The translations under genes were made by a program, and so were the position numbers. Below are positions 35,760-43,563 of a stretch of 64,000 bases of DNA, piece after piece. The notes beneath the pieces were generated by a model. It had not been told where the DNA came from. It ran no database searches and saw only the letters and a list, made by a program, of their open reading frames with translations. This stretch comes from Hyphomonadaceae bacterium (GTDB lineage Bacteria; Pseudomonadota; Alphaproteobacteria; Caulobacterales; Hyphomonadaceae). The first letter of the stretch is position 1, and each line of letters starts with the position of its first letter. The stretch spans positions 62,001 to 126,000 of the forward strand of contig JADKDU010000007.1 in NCBI GenBank assembly GCA_016714495.1, written 5' to 3'.

Positions 35760-35984
35760 ATGAAGAAAGAAGGCCATCCCGACTATCACTTCATCACCGT
35801 GGTGATGACGGACGGGACCGAGTATCAGACGCGCTCGACCATGGGCAAAGCCGGCGACAAGCTGTCGCTCGACATCGACCCTAAATCGCACCCGGCCTGG
35901 ACCGGCGGCGCAGCACAGGCCCTCGACCGTGGCGGCCGCCTGTCGCGCTTCAAGGACAAGTTCAAAGGCTTCGTCAAAGCCTGA
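35760..35984 (+). CDS. rpmE: 50S ribosomal protein L31 (zinc-free type)
   Basis: A 74-aa ribosomal protein starting MKKEGHPDYHFITVVMTDGT, with RSTMGKAGDKLSLDIDPKSHPAWTGG. The four zinc-ligand Cys of the C+ type are absent, which is normal for alphaproteobacterial L31. ATG 35760 is set by the family N-terminus. A strong terminator follows at 36017. Confidence 0.95.
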   Translation: MKKEGHPDYHFITVVMTDGTEYQTRSTMGKAGDKLSLDIDPKSHPAWTGGAAQALDRGGRLSRFKDKFKGFVKA

Positions 35985-36016
35985 TCGCCCCGCGATCCAG
36001 CTAGAACACTGGGAAG

Positions 36017-36041
36017 GCCCGCCGGAGACGGCGGGCTTTCT
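36017..36041 (+). terminator. Intrinsic terminator of rpmE
   Basis: Perfect 8-bp stem GCCCGCCG/CGGCGGGC with a GAGA loop, followed by TTTCT. Confidence 0.88.
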
Positions 36042-36045
36042 AATT

Positions 36046-36368
36046 TCAGGCGCCGCCTGTCGCCGTCCCGCCACGACCAGCGCGGCCGCCACCGTAAACC
36101 AGCGCCGGCCACCAGCCCCAGCCACAACGACGCGTAGGGCAGCCCGGTGAGGCGCGGCCGGCCCTCAGCGCCCCGGCAATGCGCTGGCCCAGCTTCACCA
36201 GCGCGCCCGTCACGTAGGGTGAGCCCGATCGACACTTCCCCAGCGCGCTCAAACGCCGTGTTCTCCGTCCCCATCGCCAAGGCACAAGAAACCGATGACG
36301 TCGACATAGCCAGCCAACACGGATGATCCGACCGCCATCGCATTGTCGCGTTTGCGATGCCGCAGCAT
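36046..36368 (-). pseudogene. Decayed DUF1275 (YoaK family) membrane protein gene
   Basis: From ATG 36368 the frame reads MLRHRKRDNAMAVGSSVLAG followed by YVDVIGFLCLG, the conserved first helix of DUF1275 proteins, then stops. Later pieces in other frames still match the family: GSPYVTGALVKLGQRIAGAL and LPYASLWLGLVAGA, ending near 36046. Roughly half of the usual 230 residues is gone and at least three frame changes are needed, so this is decay, not a single error. It abuts the rpmE terminator. Confidence 0.72.
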
Positions 36369-36495
36369 GGCCCCGCCCTCCCGCCCACTTTCCATGGCCT
36401 ATCAAGCGCGAGGGCCTCCCCTCTCCCTCATCGCCGCGCCATTCGTTGCGCCATGATCGACGTCGGGCTAGCGTCCGGTTCTCCGGGGACAGGGC

Positions 36496-38160
36496 ATGGC
36501 CGACGTCAAGTCAGGGGCGAACCGCCGGCTGCTGCTTGCTTATGCCGACAGCAGCGCCGATCTTGTCGCGCCGCTGCGTCGGGCGTTCGAGGCGGCTGGC
36601 TTCACGACACAGACAGCGCCTGCCGATCAGGCCGAAACCGCCGCAGCGATCGACGCCGCAAGCGCCGTCATTGTGTGCTGGACGCCTGCCGGCGTCGCCA
36701 GCGATGTCGTGAACTTGCAGGCGGCGCGGGCGCAGAAGGCGCGCAAGCTGGCGCCCATCCTTCTCGCCCCCTGCTCGCCTCCGGCCAATTTCGGCGGACG
36801 CTTTCGGCTGGCTGATCTGTCGGGCTGGCGTGGCGATTCGACGGACAAGGAGTTCATCACGCTCGTCCACGCCCTGCATGGCAGACTTTCAGGCCGATTG
36901 TTCAGCAGCGCTCTGTGGCGCTCATCCTATCTATCATGGGGCGGCGCGGGAGCTGCGACGCTTGCAGCGGTGGCGCTGATCGGAAATTTCGGCGACCTGC
37001 GCCAGACGATCGACGGCGTCATCAACCCGGCGGCCTCCGAAAAGGCGCTAACCGCAACCGACGCCAAGGTGGAGGAAGTGCTCATCTTGCTGAAGCAGAA
37101 ATCAGCCCAACCGCTGAGCGCGGATGCCGAAGCCGCCATGCGCGAGAGCATCGTGCGCCTGCTGTCGGCCCAGTCAGGCGCGCGGGGCAATGCGGCCGAT
37201 CGATTGGCCGCTGGCGATATCGAGGGCGCGCTTGCGGATCTCAATGCGGCGGCGCGCGAGGGCGAGAAAGCGGCCGCCGGCCTTTCGGAAACCTGGCAGG
37301 AAATCGGCGCGCTCGCCTACGCCACCCGCACGTTCGATGCGATCGACGCCTATGAGCGGGCCGTGCAGCTTGCGCCAAAGGACCATGTCGCCCGCAGCCA
37401 GCTCGGCAGCTTGTACATCAGGGCGGGGTTTCTGAACGAGGCGACGGAAGCCTTCCAGTTCATTTACCAGAACGCCGACGACAACGTCATGTACGCCGTC
37501 GCATCCGGCAATCTGGGCGTCATCGACATGACGCGCGGCGACTTCGAGAGCGCCGAGCGTCATTTCAATGAAGCGCTGCAGTTCAATGTGGACACCGGAA
37601 ACATACAGGGACAGGCAAGCGATCTCGGCGACCTTGGCGAGCTTGCCCGCATCCGCGAACAGTATGGCGCCGCCGAGACGCGATTCAGGAAGTCCATGGC
37701 GCTCTACGCCCAAGCAGGCGATATCGAGGGCGAAGCCGTGGCGCAGGCGCGGCTGGGCGCCGTCGCGCGCGATAGAGGCAAGCGGACCGAAGCCATCGCG
37801 GCCTTCAAGCGCGCGTTAGATCTGTCGAGCGGAATAGATGACGTGATCGGGCAATCATTCGCATTGAGCGGGCTTGGCGATGTCGAATTCGACAGCGGCA
37901 ATTTCGAAGCGGCGCGCACCTATTACGAGCAAAGCCTCGCCGCCGCACGGATAGTCAGCGCGAGCGAAAGCGAAGCAGTCGCGCTTGAAGCCCTTGGCGA
38001 CGTTGCGGAGAAACAGCGCGACACGACGCGAGCGATCGCGCACTATATCGACGCGTCATCGATCTATTCAAACATGGGCGTCACGGCCGACGTCGAAAGA
38101 CTCCAGGCGAAGATGAAGCGGAATGGCGCAACCCCCTCGCCCGAAGGCGCGGAGCACTAG
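36496..38160 (+). CDS. TIR-like domain, transmembrane helix and TPR repeats
   Basis: A 554-aa protein. Residues 10-125 resemble a bacterial TIR domain (RLLLAYADSSADLVAPLRRA, AVIVCWTPAGVASD, KLAPILLAPC, ADLSGW). The position that is the catalytic Glu in NAD-cleaving TIR domains appears as Gln75 (VVNLQAARA), so it is probably a binding module. One transmembrane helix (about 146-164) anchors it. Residues 235-545 form about nine TPR units (e.g. SETWQEIGALAYATRTFDAI, ASGNLGVIDMTRGDFESAER). The TPR part should face the periplasm and TIR the cytoplasm. Related TIR-TPR proteins occur in alphaproteobacteria without known function. Confidence 0.8.
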   Translation: MADVKSGANRRLLLAYADSSADLVAPLRRAFEAAGFTTQTAPADQAETAAAIDAASAVIVCWTPAGVASDVVNLQAARAQKARKLAPILLAPCSPPANFGGRFRLADLSGWRGDSTDKEFITLVHALHGRLSGRLFSSALWRSSYLSWGGAGAATLAAVALIGNFGDLRQTIDGVINPAASEKALTATDAKVEEVLILLKQKSAQPLSADAEAAMRESIVRLLSAQSGARGNAADRLAAGDIEGALADLNAAAREGEKAAAGLSETWQEIGALAYATRTFDAIDAYERAVQLAPKDHVARSQLGSLYIRAGFLNEATEAFQFIYQNADDNVMYAVASGNLGVIDMTRGDFESAERHFNEALQFNVDTGNIQGQASDLGDLGELARIREQYGAAETRFRKSMALYAQAGDIEGEAVAQARLGAVARDRGKRTEAIAAFKRALDLSSGIDDVIGQSFALSGLGDVEFDSGNFEAARTYYEQSLAAARIVSASESEAVALEALGDVAEKQRDTTRAIAHYIDASSIYSNMGVTADVERLQAKMKRNGATPSPEGAEH

Positions 38161-38163
38161 CCG

Positions 38164-38709
38164 CTACTTGCGCCAGACCGACAGCGGATCGAACGCGCCG
38201 CCTTCGGCGGCGGCACGCAGGCGGTCGATCTGCTTCATGACGTGATTGTCGGCCGGCGGGGGGCTTTCGGAGTACAGCGTCGAATCGAAGCGATAAACAC
38301 GCTCATAGAGGGCGCGCGAGCGGTCGACGAGCGACATCAGCGGCGCAGGCATCACGGCGCGATCGACCGGGTGAGGCTCGCCCGGGCGCGAGATGCGATA
38401 TTTCTCGTCGCCGGCTTCCTCGACCCTCATGTCCTTCTCGCGAACGGCGCGTTGCACGACCAGCCACGAGGCCGCCTGCATCAGACGCGTCGTCACTTCC
38501 ATGCTCTCGGCGGCGTAGACCAGCGCGAGTTCGCGGTTCAGCTTGCGGGAATCCGTGCGGCCAGCGCCGTCGAGATAGCTGGCGGCTTCTTCAACGAGGG
38601 ACATGCCCTCCTTGAACAGGCGGTCGAACATCTCAGAGCCGGCAAACTCCGTCACCCGGCGCTTCCAGTCGTCGCGCATTGGATCGGAAGATTGCATTGC
38701 GTCGCGCAT
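38164..38709 (-). CDS. rcdA: RcdA-family protein (DUF1465)
   Basis: A 181-aa helical protein of the DUF1465 family, which in Caulobacter is RcdA, the ClpXP adaptor that helps degrade CtrA at the G1-S transition. Conserved stretches: TEFAGSEMFDRLFKEGMSL, VEEAASYLDGAGR, VYAAESMEVTTRLMQAASWL and a C-terminal region with VDRSRALYERVYRFD. Two adjacent ATGs (38712, 38709) follow a GAGGG site; 38709 has the better spacing. It is convergent with the TIR-TPR gene (3 bp). Its promoter side is now the IS remnant, which may affect expression. Confidence 0.85.
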   Translation of the reverse strand: MRDAMQSSDPMRDDWKRRVTEFAGSEMFDRLFKEGMSLVEEAASYLDGAGRTDSRKLNRELALVYAAESMEVTTRLMQAASWLVVQRAVREKDMRVEEAGDEKYRISRPGEPHPVDRAVMPAPLMSLVDRSRALYERVYRFDSTLYSESPPPADNHVMKQIDRLRAAAEGGAFDPLSVWRK

Positions 38710-38834
38710 CATACCCTCAAAAATACATCCGTCCGGCGAGCAGTCTCTGCCTGAGACCTTGCACAAGCCTTATGAACGGTAACCCCGTGGTTCGTACCGG
38801 TATCACGCAAGACCCTTGCCGCTTTATGAGATGG

Positions 38835-39727
38835 TGTAACGGGCCGAGGCGGCGCCTGAGGCTTTAGCTGAAGGTGGTCATCCCCCAGAATGATGGTCTG
38901 AACGGCGTACGGTTTTTGGCCGGCGCCAAGCATCTTCGGAGGATGACCATGGATAAGTATGCCGGCATCGATGTGTCTTTGGAAGTGAGCCACGTGTGCG
39001 TTGTTGATAGCCAGGGAAGATATTGAAGGAGGCCAAGGTCGCCAGCGAACCGGACGTGGGGTTTGCGTTGGCGGCAGGCGGTGGCCTTGAGGCTGGCCCG
39101 TGTGAGTGGCTTTACGCCGGCAGGGGGGGAGCTTTGGGCGCTGGCGCGTTGGCCGGTCAAGCGATGCAAGGATCCGGACCCAGTTGATGCGGGGCGGTGA
39201 CGGTCCGGCGGGGGCCGGGGGGGTGCCGAGGGGGGGGGTGCTGAGCTGTGGGTGGAAGCGGCTGTTTACGGATCGGTAAGGGTAGCGGCGCGTCGACGTC
39301 TGAGACGCGCGGAGTTGGCGTGTACGGTGGGGCATCGAGATCCAGGTTAGGGGGCTTTGGACTGACGCAAAGAAGTACCAGTCCGAGAGACCGACATCAC
39401 CGGGAGACGGCGGCGGAGGGGGGCAGCCAACGTCACGGGTCAACCTCAGAGGGCAGGAGGGCCTGGCGCAAGCTTTCAGTATCGCACCGGACAGTACGCT
39501 GCGGGCAGGCCTAGCCAACGCACCACGCAAGAGCCACACGAGAGCCATTTAGCGGGTCAAACCATCACCCACGAGTCCCTCGGGACGCAGGACGGTCAGG
39601 ACGCAGCCCTAACGGCTTGAGATGTCGGCCGATCCTTTTGGACCCCATCACAGCACCGGTGACTGGGACAAGCATGAAGCCGGCGACGTGACGAAGCTTA
39701 GAAGGGATTGACACGAGGCCCGTTACA
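38835..39727 (+). mobile_element. Degenerate IS110/IS1111-type insertion element
   Basis: The ends are an 11-bp inverted repeat, TGTAACGGGCC at 38835-38845 and GGCCCGTTACA at 39717-39727. Inside, ATG 38949 starts MDKYAGIDVSLEVSHVCVVD, the DEDD-transposase N-terminus of IS110, but a stop follows after 25 codons. The next frame gives LKEAKVASEPDV and then EWLYAG, with sequence missing between. Near 39360, FGLT plus (one frame over) KKYQSE and DITG-like pieces match the C-terminal serine region. It has many indels and G-runs and is inactive. Subterminal inverted repeats are a feature of the IS1111 subgroup. Confidence 0.75.
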
Positions 39728-39755
39728 GAAGGCGACCGTTTGAGCAAGCTTAATT

Positions 39756-39932
39756 TCAGGACTTGAAGAAAGCCGCTTCCGCCGCCTTCCGCGTCGCCTC
39801 CTTCTTCACGATCATGGCCTCGCAGGCCGATATCTCGCCTTTCAGAGCTTCGATCCGCTCCTTCAGGTCCTGGATCGACATGTCGTCCAGCGACCGTTTA
39901 ACGACCCGAATGGGCTCTTCGTCGAATGTCAT
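39756..39932 (-). CDS. DUF1192 small helical protein
   Basis: A 58-aa protein starting MTFDEEPIRVVKRSLDDMSI, followed by QDLKERIEALKGEISACEAM, a leucine-zipper-like coiled coil: the DUF1192 family. ATG 39932 is chosen as the family start. It lies on the far side of the IS remnant from rcdA and divergent from the quinone reductase gene. Confidence 0.87.
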   Translation of the reverse strand: MTFDEEPIRVVKRSLDDMSIQDLKERIEALKGEISACEAMIVKKEATRKAAEAAFFKS

Positions 39933-40039
39933 GGCCGTGTCTCCTCGGTTCTGACCTGCCGCTTTCCCTCCCCCTTCTTGACCACGTGGCCTCCACGCGC
40001 CCAAGAAGCCGCAGCCCCTTGTCATGATTAAAACCCGGG

Positions 40040-41029
40040 ATGCGCCAAATGTCCAAACCGATGATGACCGCGGTGAAGTCCGTGGTGGGACAGAAGCTGA
40101 CGCTGCATGAGATCGAAAAGCCCTCGCCTGGACCAGGGCAAGTGCTGATCCGGGTGCGCGCGGCTGGGGTAAACCGTCCCGACCTAGTGCAGCGGGCGGG
40201 CAAGTACCCGCCGCCTCCGGGCGCCCCCGACACGCTGGGGCTTGAGATTGCGGGCGACATCGAGGCCGTGGGGCCTGGCGTCACGCGCTGGAAAGGCGGC
40301 GAGAAGGTCTGCGCGCTGGTTCCCGGCGGCGGCTATGCCGAATATGCGCTGGCGCACGAAGGCTCGACCATGCCCATCCCTGAGCCGCTGAGCTATATGG
40401 AGGCAGCCGGCCTTCCCGAAACCGTGCTGACCGTCTGGAACAACGTGTTCGAGATGGGCAAGCTGAAAACGGGCGAGGTGCTGCTGATCCATGGCGGCGC
40501 CAGCGGCATCGGCACCACGGCGATCCAGATCGCCAAGGCCTGGGGCGCTACGGTTTACGCAACGGCGGGCTCGGAGGAGAAAAGCCGGCTCTGCGAAAAG
40601 CTCGGGGCGACGCGAGGCATCAACTACAAGACCGAGGATTTCGAAGCCGTGATGCGTGACGCCGGCGGCGTCGATGTGATCCTCGACATGGTCGGCCGGC
40701 CATACTTCGACAAGAACCTTACCATCCTCAAGGACCTCGGCCGCCTCTGCTACATCGCTTTCCTGCATGGCTCGAAGGTCGAGGGCGACCTGCTGCGCGT
40801 CATGATGAAACGCCTCACGATTGTCGGCTCGACGCTGCGTATCCGCACTGACGACTACAAGGGCATGTTGGCCCGCGGCGTGGTCGAGAATGTCTGGCCG
40901 ATGATCAGGGACGGCCGCTTCCGACCGCTGGTGAGCGGCACATTCCCCTTGGCCGAAGCCGACGCGGCCCACGCAAAAATGGACACCGCCGACCACGCAG
41001 GAAAGATCATTCTGGACCTCAGCAAGTAG
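40040..41029 (+). CDS. NAD(P)H quinone oxidoreductase, PIG3 type (zinc-free MDR)
   Basis: A 329-aa medium-chain dehydrogenase/reductase without catalytic zinc. It has the GroES-like domain (VNRPDLVQRAGKYPPPPG, the PIG3 hallmark), the Rossmann motif HGGASGIGTTAIQIAK and a C-terminal AHAKMDTADHAGKIIL. It reduces quinones or enoyl substrates with NADPH. The start may be ATG 40040, 40049 or 40061; none has a clear site. A divergent pairing of DUF1192 and this enzyme recurs in alphaproteobacteria. Confidence 0.92.
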   Translation: MRQMSKPMMTAVKSVVGQKLTLHEIEKPSPGPGQVLIRVRAAGVNRPDLVQRAGKYPPPPGAPDTLGLEIAGDIEAVGPGVTRWKGGEKVCALVPGGGYAEYALAHEGSTMPIPEPLSYMEAAGLPETVLTVWNNVFEMGKLKTGEVLLIHGGASGIGTTAIQIAKAWGATVYATAGSEEKSRLCEKLGATRGINYKTEDFEAVMRDAGGVDVILDMVGRPYFDKNLTILKDLGRLCYIAFLHGSKVEGDLLRVMMKRLTIVGSTLRIRTDDYKGMLARGVVENVWPMIRDGRFRPLVSGTFPLAEADAAHAKMDTADHAGKIILDLSK

Positions 41030-41087
41030 AGTTCACGATCTTGGCGTCGCGCAACCCACGACCCCAGGACCGCTCCGGTTACGGGAA

Positions 41088-41118
41088 AAATCAGCCTGAA
41101 TACCCTTCTGGCTGATTT
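41088..41118 (+). terminator. Hairpin after quinone oxidoreductase gene
   Basis: Perfect 9-bp stem AAATCAGCC/GGCTGATTT with a 13-nt loop. The T-rich 3' arm is part of the stem. It is palindromic, so it could serve either strand. Confidence 0.55.
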
Positions 41119-41156
41119 CACTCGAAATTTCGTGCGCTGATCGCACTAATTCCCGG

Positions 41157-41185
41157 TTCACAACTGTGCAAAACGGACCTATATG
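41157..41185 (+). promoter_or_regulatory. Sigma-70-like promoter before trcR leader
   Basis: -35 TTCACA (41157-41162), a 17-bp spacer and -10 TATATG (41180-41185). Transcription would start near 41191, about 85 bp before trcR. Confidence 0.6.
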
Positions 41186-41190
41186 AGGCC

Positions 41191-41252
41191 CGCTCAGGAC
41201 TATTTCCTATTCTCACACCCGAGAAACCCGGCCCTCAGCGCCGGGTTTTTCG
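41191..41252 (+). ncRNA. Short leader or small RNA ending in a terminator, before trcR
   Basis: The predicted transcript of about 60 nt runs from the promoter at 41157-41185 to an intrinsic terminator (stem AACCCGGC/GCCGGGTT at 41225-41247, loop CCTCAGC, TTTTTCGTTTT tail) located 25 bp before the trcR ATG. TCAGGACTA occurs at the start of the leader and again right after the terminator. Readthrough would be required for trcR expression from this promoter, so it is either an attenuator or a small RNA. No RNA family was recognised. Confidence 0.5.
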
Positions 41253-41256
41253 TTTT
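41225..41256 (+). terminator. Strong intrinsic terminator 20 bp upstream of trcR
   Basis: 8-bp stem AACCCGGC/GCCGGGTT with a 7-nt loop and a T-rich tail. Its place inside the 5' region of trcR, not after a gene, is the notable point. Confidence 0.75.
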
Positions 41257-41276
41257 CAGGACTACGAGGCGCCCCC

Positions 41277-41984
41277 ATGGCCAAAATTCTCATGCCCAAA
41301 GCGACAGCCGTCTGGCTGATCGACAACACCACGCTGACCTTCGAACAGATCGCGGAATTCTGCGAACTTCACCCGCTTGAGGTCAAAGGCATCGCCGATG
41401 GCGAGGTTGCCGAGAACATGCGCGGCGCCGATCCGGTCGCTTCGGGCGAACTCACTCGGGAGGAAATCGCAAAGGGCGAGGAAGACAAGACCTACAGTCT
41501 GCAGATGCCGCCGATGAAGCACGCCAACGTGCCGGAGCCCAAGAAGAAGGGCGCCCGTTTCACCCCGGTGTCGCGTCGCAAGGACCGTCCGGACGCCATC
41601 GCCTGGTTCCTGCGACATCACCCGGAAATCACCGATGCGCAGATTTCGCGCCTGATCGGCACGACCAAATCCACCATTGAATCGGTGCGCTCGCGCCAGC
41701 ATTGGAACGCAACGAACCTGAAACCGGTTGATCCGGTGACGCTGGGCCTGTGCACGCAGATTGAGCTCGACGCCGTCGTGTCGAAGGCCGCCGCCAAGCG
41801 CACGCAGTCGCGCGACGAGAAAGACGCGCGCCTTGCCGGCCCGACACTGCGCAAGGTCGTGACGCCTCCTCCCGCCTCCCCTTCGGACGAGGCCCCGGCG
41901 GATGGCGAAGAACCCAGGCGCGAAAACATCACGGCCGAACAGCTCTTCGCCAATTTCGGCAAGAATAAAACGGCCGACGAATAA
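41277..41984 (+). CDS. trcR: TrcR-family cell cycle transcriptional regulator (DUF1013)
   Basis: A 235-aa protein of the DUF1013 family, named TrcR for its role as a conserved transcriptional regulator in alphaproteobacteria. The N-terminal part has MPKATAVWLIDNTTLTFEQI and EFCELHPLEVKGIADGEV, helix-turn-helix-like. A second helical region is RPDAIAWFLRHHPEITDAQI followed by SRLIGTTKSTIESVRSRQHW. The C-terminal 50 residues are disordered and acidic. The unusual upstream promoter-terminator suggests control of transcript elongation. RcdA, encoded 3 kb away, also serves the cell cycle. Confidence 0.9.
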   Translation: MAKILMPKATAVWLIDNTTLTFEQIAEFCELHPLEVKGIADGEVAENMRGADPVASGELTREEIAKGEEDKTYSLQMPPMKHANVPEPKKKGARFTPVSRRKDRPDAIAWFLRHHPEITDAQISRLIGTTKSTIESVRSRQHWNATNLKPVDPVTLGLCTQIELDAVVSKAAAKRTQSRDEKDARLAGPTLRKVVTPPPASPSDEAPADGEEPRRENITAEQLFANFGKNKTADE

Positions 41985-42002
41985 GTCAGTCTTCCTGAAA
42001 GA

Positions 42003-42377
42003 TCAGTCTTCCGCCGGATAGGCCGGGCCGTCATCGCTGGCGCGCTCGGCCGCCGGCGTGCTGGGGTGAACGGGTCGTGGCGCCAGCGGCGCCCGCCCAG
42101 CCAGCGCATCCTCGATGCCTTCGAGCCTGTCATGTGACCGGTTCAACGCCACCAGAATGTCCGCCATCATTCTGAGCCCGAGCCAGATGGCGAAGGGAAT
42201 GGCAATGCCAAACGCCAGTTGAAGCCCAGCGACGACATAATGCTCCGCCACCACGCTGCCGACGGCCAGGAAAAGCATGACCACGGAGGTCAGCCCCAGA
42301 AACCCGCCCGCCAGCGCCAGCGCCGAGCGCAGCAGGCTCGGCGACACCGGCTGTTCATTGTCCCAGAGGCCTCGCAT
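42003..42377 (-). CDS. Two-helix membrane protein, 124 aa
   Basis: Begins MRGLWDNEQPVSPSLLRSAL; two transmembrane segments at about residues 19-42 (LALAGGFLGLTSVVMLFLAVG) and 48-70 (VVAGLQLAFGIAIPFAIWLGL), then a short helix (LVALNRSHDRLEGIEDAL) and a Pro-rich disordered tail. Family not recognised. It is convergent with trcR across 18 bp. Confidence 0.68.
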   Translation of the reverse strand: MRGLWDNEQPVSPSLLRSALALAGGFLGLTSVVMLFLAVGSVVAEHYVVAGLQLAFGIAIPFAIWLGLRMMADILVALNRSHDRLEGIEDALAGRAPLAPRPVHPSTPAAERASDDGPAYPAED

Positions 42378-42552
42378 CGTTCTTCCTCGTCCGCCGCATG
42401 CACGCCCCTTGCGCGCACATTCGCGCGCCCGCGCGGGACGTCAATCGAGAGTTGAGCGATGCTTGCCGATATGCGCGCACGCAGCCGAAATAGCCGGTGC
42501 GCGCGTGGAATCCGGTAAGTAAGTCCCGCGCCGTTCGGCCCGGGAGGCCAGC

Positions 42553-42720
42553 CTAGTTCGTTCTAAGCTGGGCGATCTCGTCTTTTATTCGAAGCTTCTT
42601 CCGTTTCAGTTCGTGAACGCGCAGGTCATCGCCGGCGGGGTGTTTAAGCTCGGCGGCGATCGCCGCCTCTAAACGCTTGTGGCGCTCGCTCAATTCCCGA
42701 ACGCGTGCTTCCTGGCTCAT
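42553..42720 (-). CDS. DUF465 (YdcH-like) small helical protein, copy A
   Basis: A 55-aa protein starting MSQEARVRELSERHKRLEAA, followed by DDLRVHELKRKKLRIKDEI, the antiparallel helical hairpin of the DUF465 family. ATG 42720 is chosen because AAGGAG lies 9 bp upstream, while ATG 42729 directly touches that site. Another DUF465 gene lies 450 bp away on the opposite strand. Confidence 0.85.
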   Translation of the reverse strand: MSQEARVRELSERHKRLEAAIAAELKHPAGDDLRVHELKRKKLRIKDEIAQLRTN

Positions 42721-43173
42721 AAAGGGCATCTCCTTTTCAGGGGCCGTCCAGACCTTGTCCGCAAAGGGATTTCAGCCCGGCACGACCCACCCCGACCGCG
42801 AGCGGAAGGGCGGCGTCCGCCACGGTTCCGATGGAGAAATCGGGGAGACCGTCGCGGCTCGCTGACCAGCCGCACGAGAAATGAACCACGAAGAAATTCG
42901 CGCGTCACGACTTGAAAGCTTCAAATTCTCCCTCCGCATGAAAAAAGATCAATCTGCCTCAGACACAACGCCCGACGCCCATGCGGAAGGCGCCCCACGG
43001 CGGCGCGCAGTTGCGCGACCCGCCTTCACGGAATCCTCCGGATTTGATATGGCGTGCGCCGGCGGGAGGGCAGATGGGCAGAGCCCGTCGCATTCGCTCT
43101 CGCGTTCCAGCGCCTTGAATCGCATCCGGAATCCGGATGGGGCTCGGGCTCACCAGAACCGGAGTCGGCGCGT
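42721..43173. other. 453-bp gap between the two DUF465 genes
   Basis: Divergent promoter region. Several short open frames cross it, none with a domain or ribosome-binding site. It contains a charged frame starting ATG 42881 (MNHEEIRASRLESFKFS), which continues into low-quality sequence and is probably spurious. Confidence 0.4.
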
Positions 43174-43392
43174 TTGAGTGATATCGTCTTCGACCCAGCT
43201 GACATGGAAGGCATGCTCGTGCGCCTTGAAGACCTGCGTTTACGCCATCGCGAGCTCGACAAGACGATCGACGAACTGGAGTTGGCGGGCGGCCAAGACA
43301 TCCAGGTGATGGGCCTAAAGCGCGAAAAGCTGCGCGTGAAGGACCGGATCGTATGGCTGTCTTCGAAGATCACGCCGGACATCATCGCCTAG
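43174..43392 (+). CDS. DUF465 (YdcH-like) small helical protein, copy B
   Basis: A 72-aa protein from TTG 43174 (GGAG site 9 bp upstream): LSDIVFDPADMEGMLVRLED, then RHRELDKTIDELELAGGQDI and LKREKLRVKDRIVWLSSKI. The LKR.KL..KD.I core is shared with copy A. An upstream extension to 43054 is not conserved. It reads toward the TonB receptor gene, with an independent promoter for the receptor likely. Confidence 0.8.
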   Translation: MSDIVFDPADMEGMLVRLEDLRLRHRELDKTIDELELAGGQDIQVMGLKREKLRVKDRIVWLSSKITPDIIA

Positions 43393-43563
43393 CAAATTCG
43401 CGCGACGCACGAAGCGAACCGCCCCGTCGGCGGCCCCTACGTGACAGTTTTGCATCGACAGCGGGCAATCCGTATCACGCACACAAATTCGGCGAACCGA
43501 GACGAGACTCCTGAAAGCCGTTCGGGTGATCTGCGCTCAGAATTCACCCCCGGGGAGCGATTT

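Noticed and set aside
28759..38160. A multi-gene defence island containing both TIR-like proteins
   Set aside because: Between them lie ordinary housekeeping genes (thiE, suhB, rpmE, an exporter). No nuclease, helicase or mobile element joins them, so each is treated on its own.
39248..39514. An 88-codon frame inside the IS remnant as a separate gene
   Set aside because: Its FGLTQRSTSPRDRHH part is the transposase C-terminus read one base out of frame.
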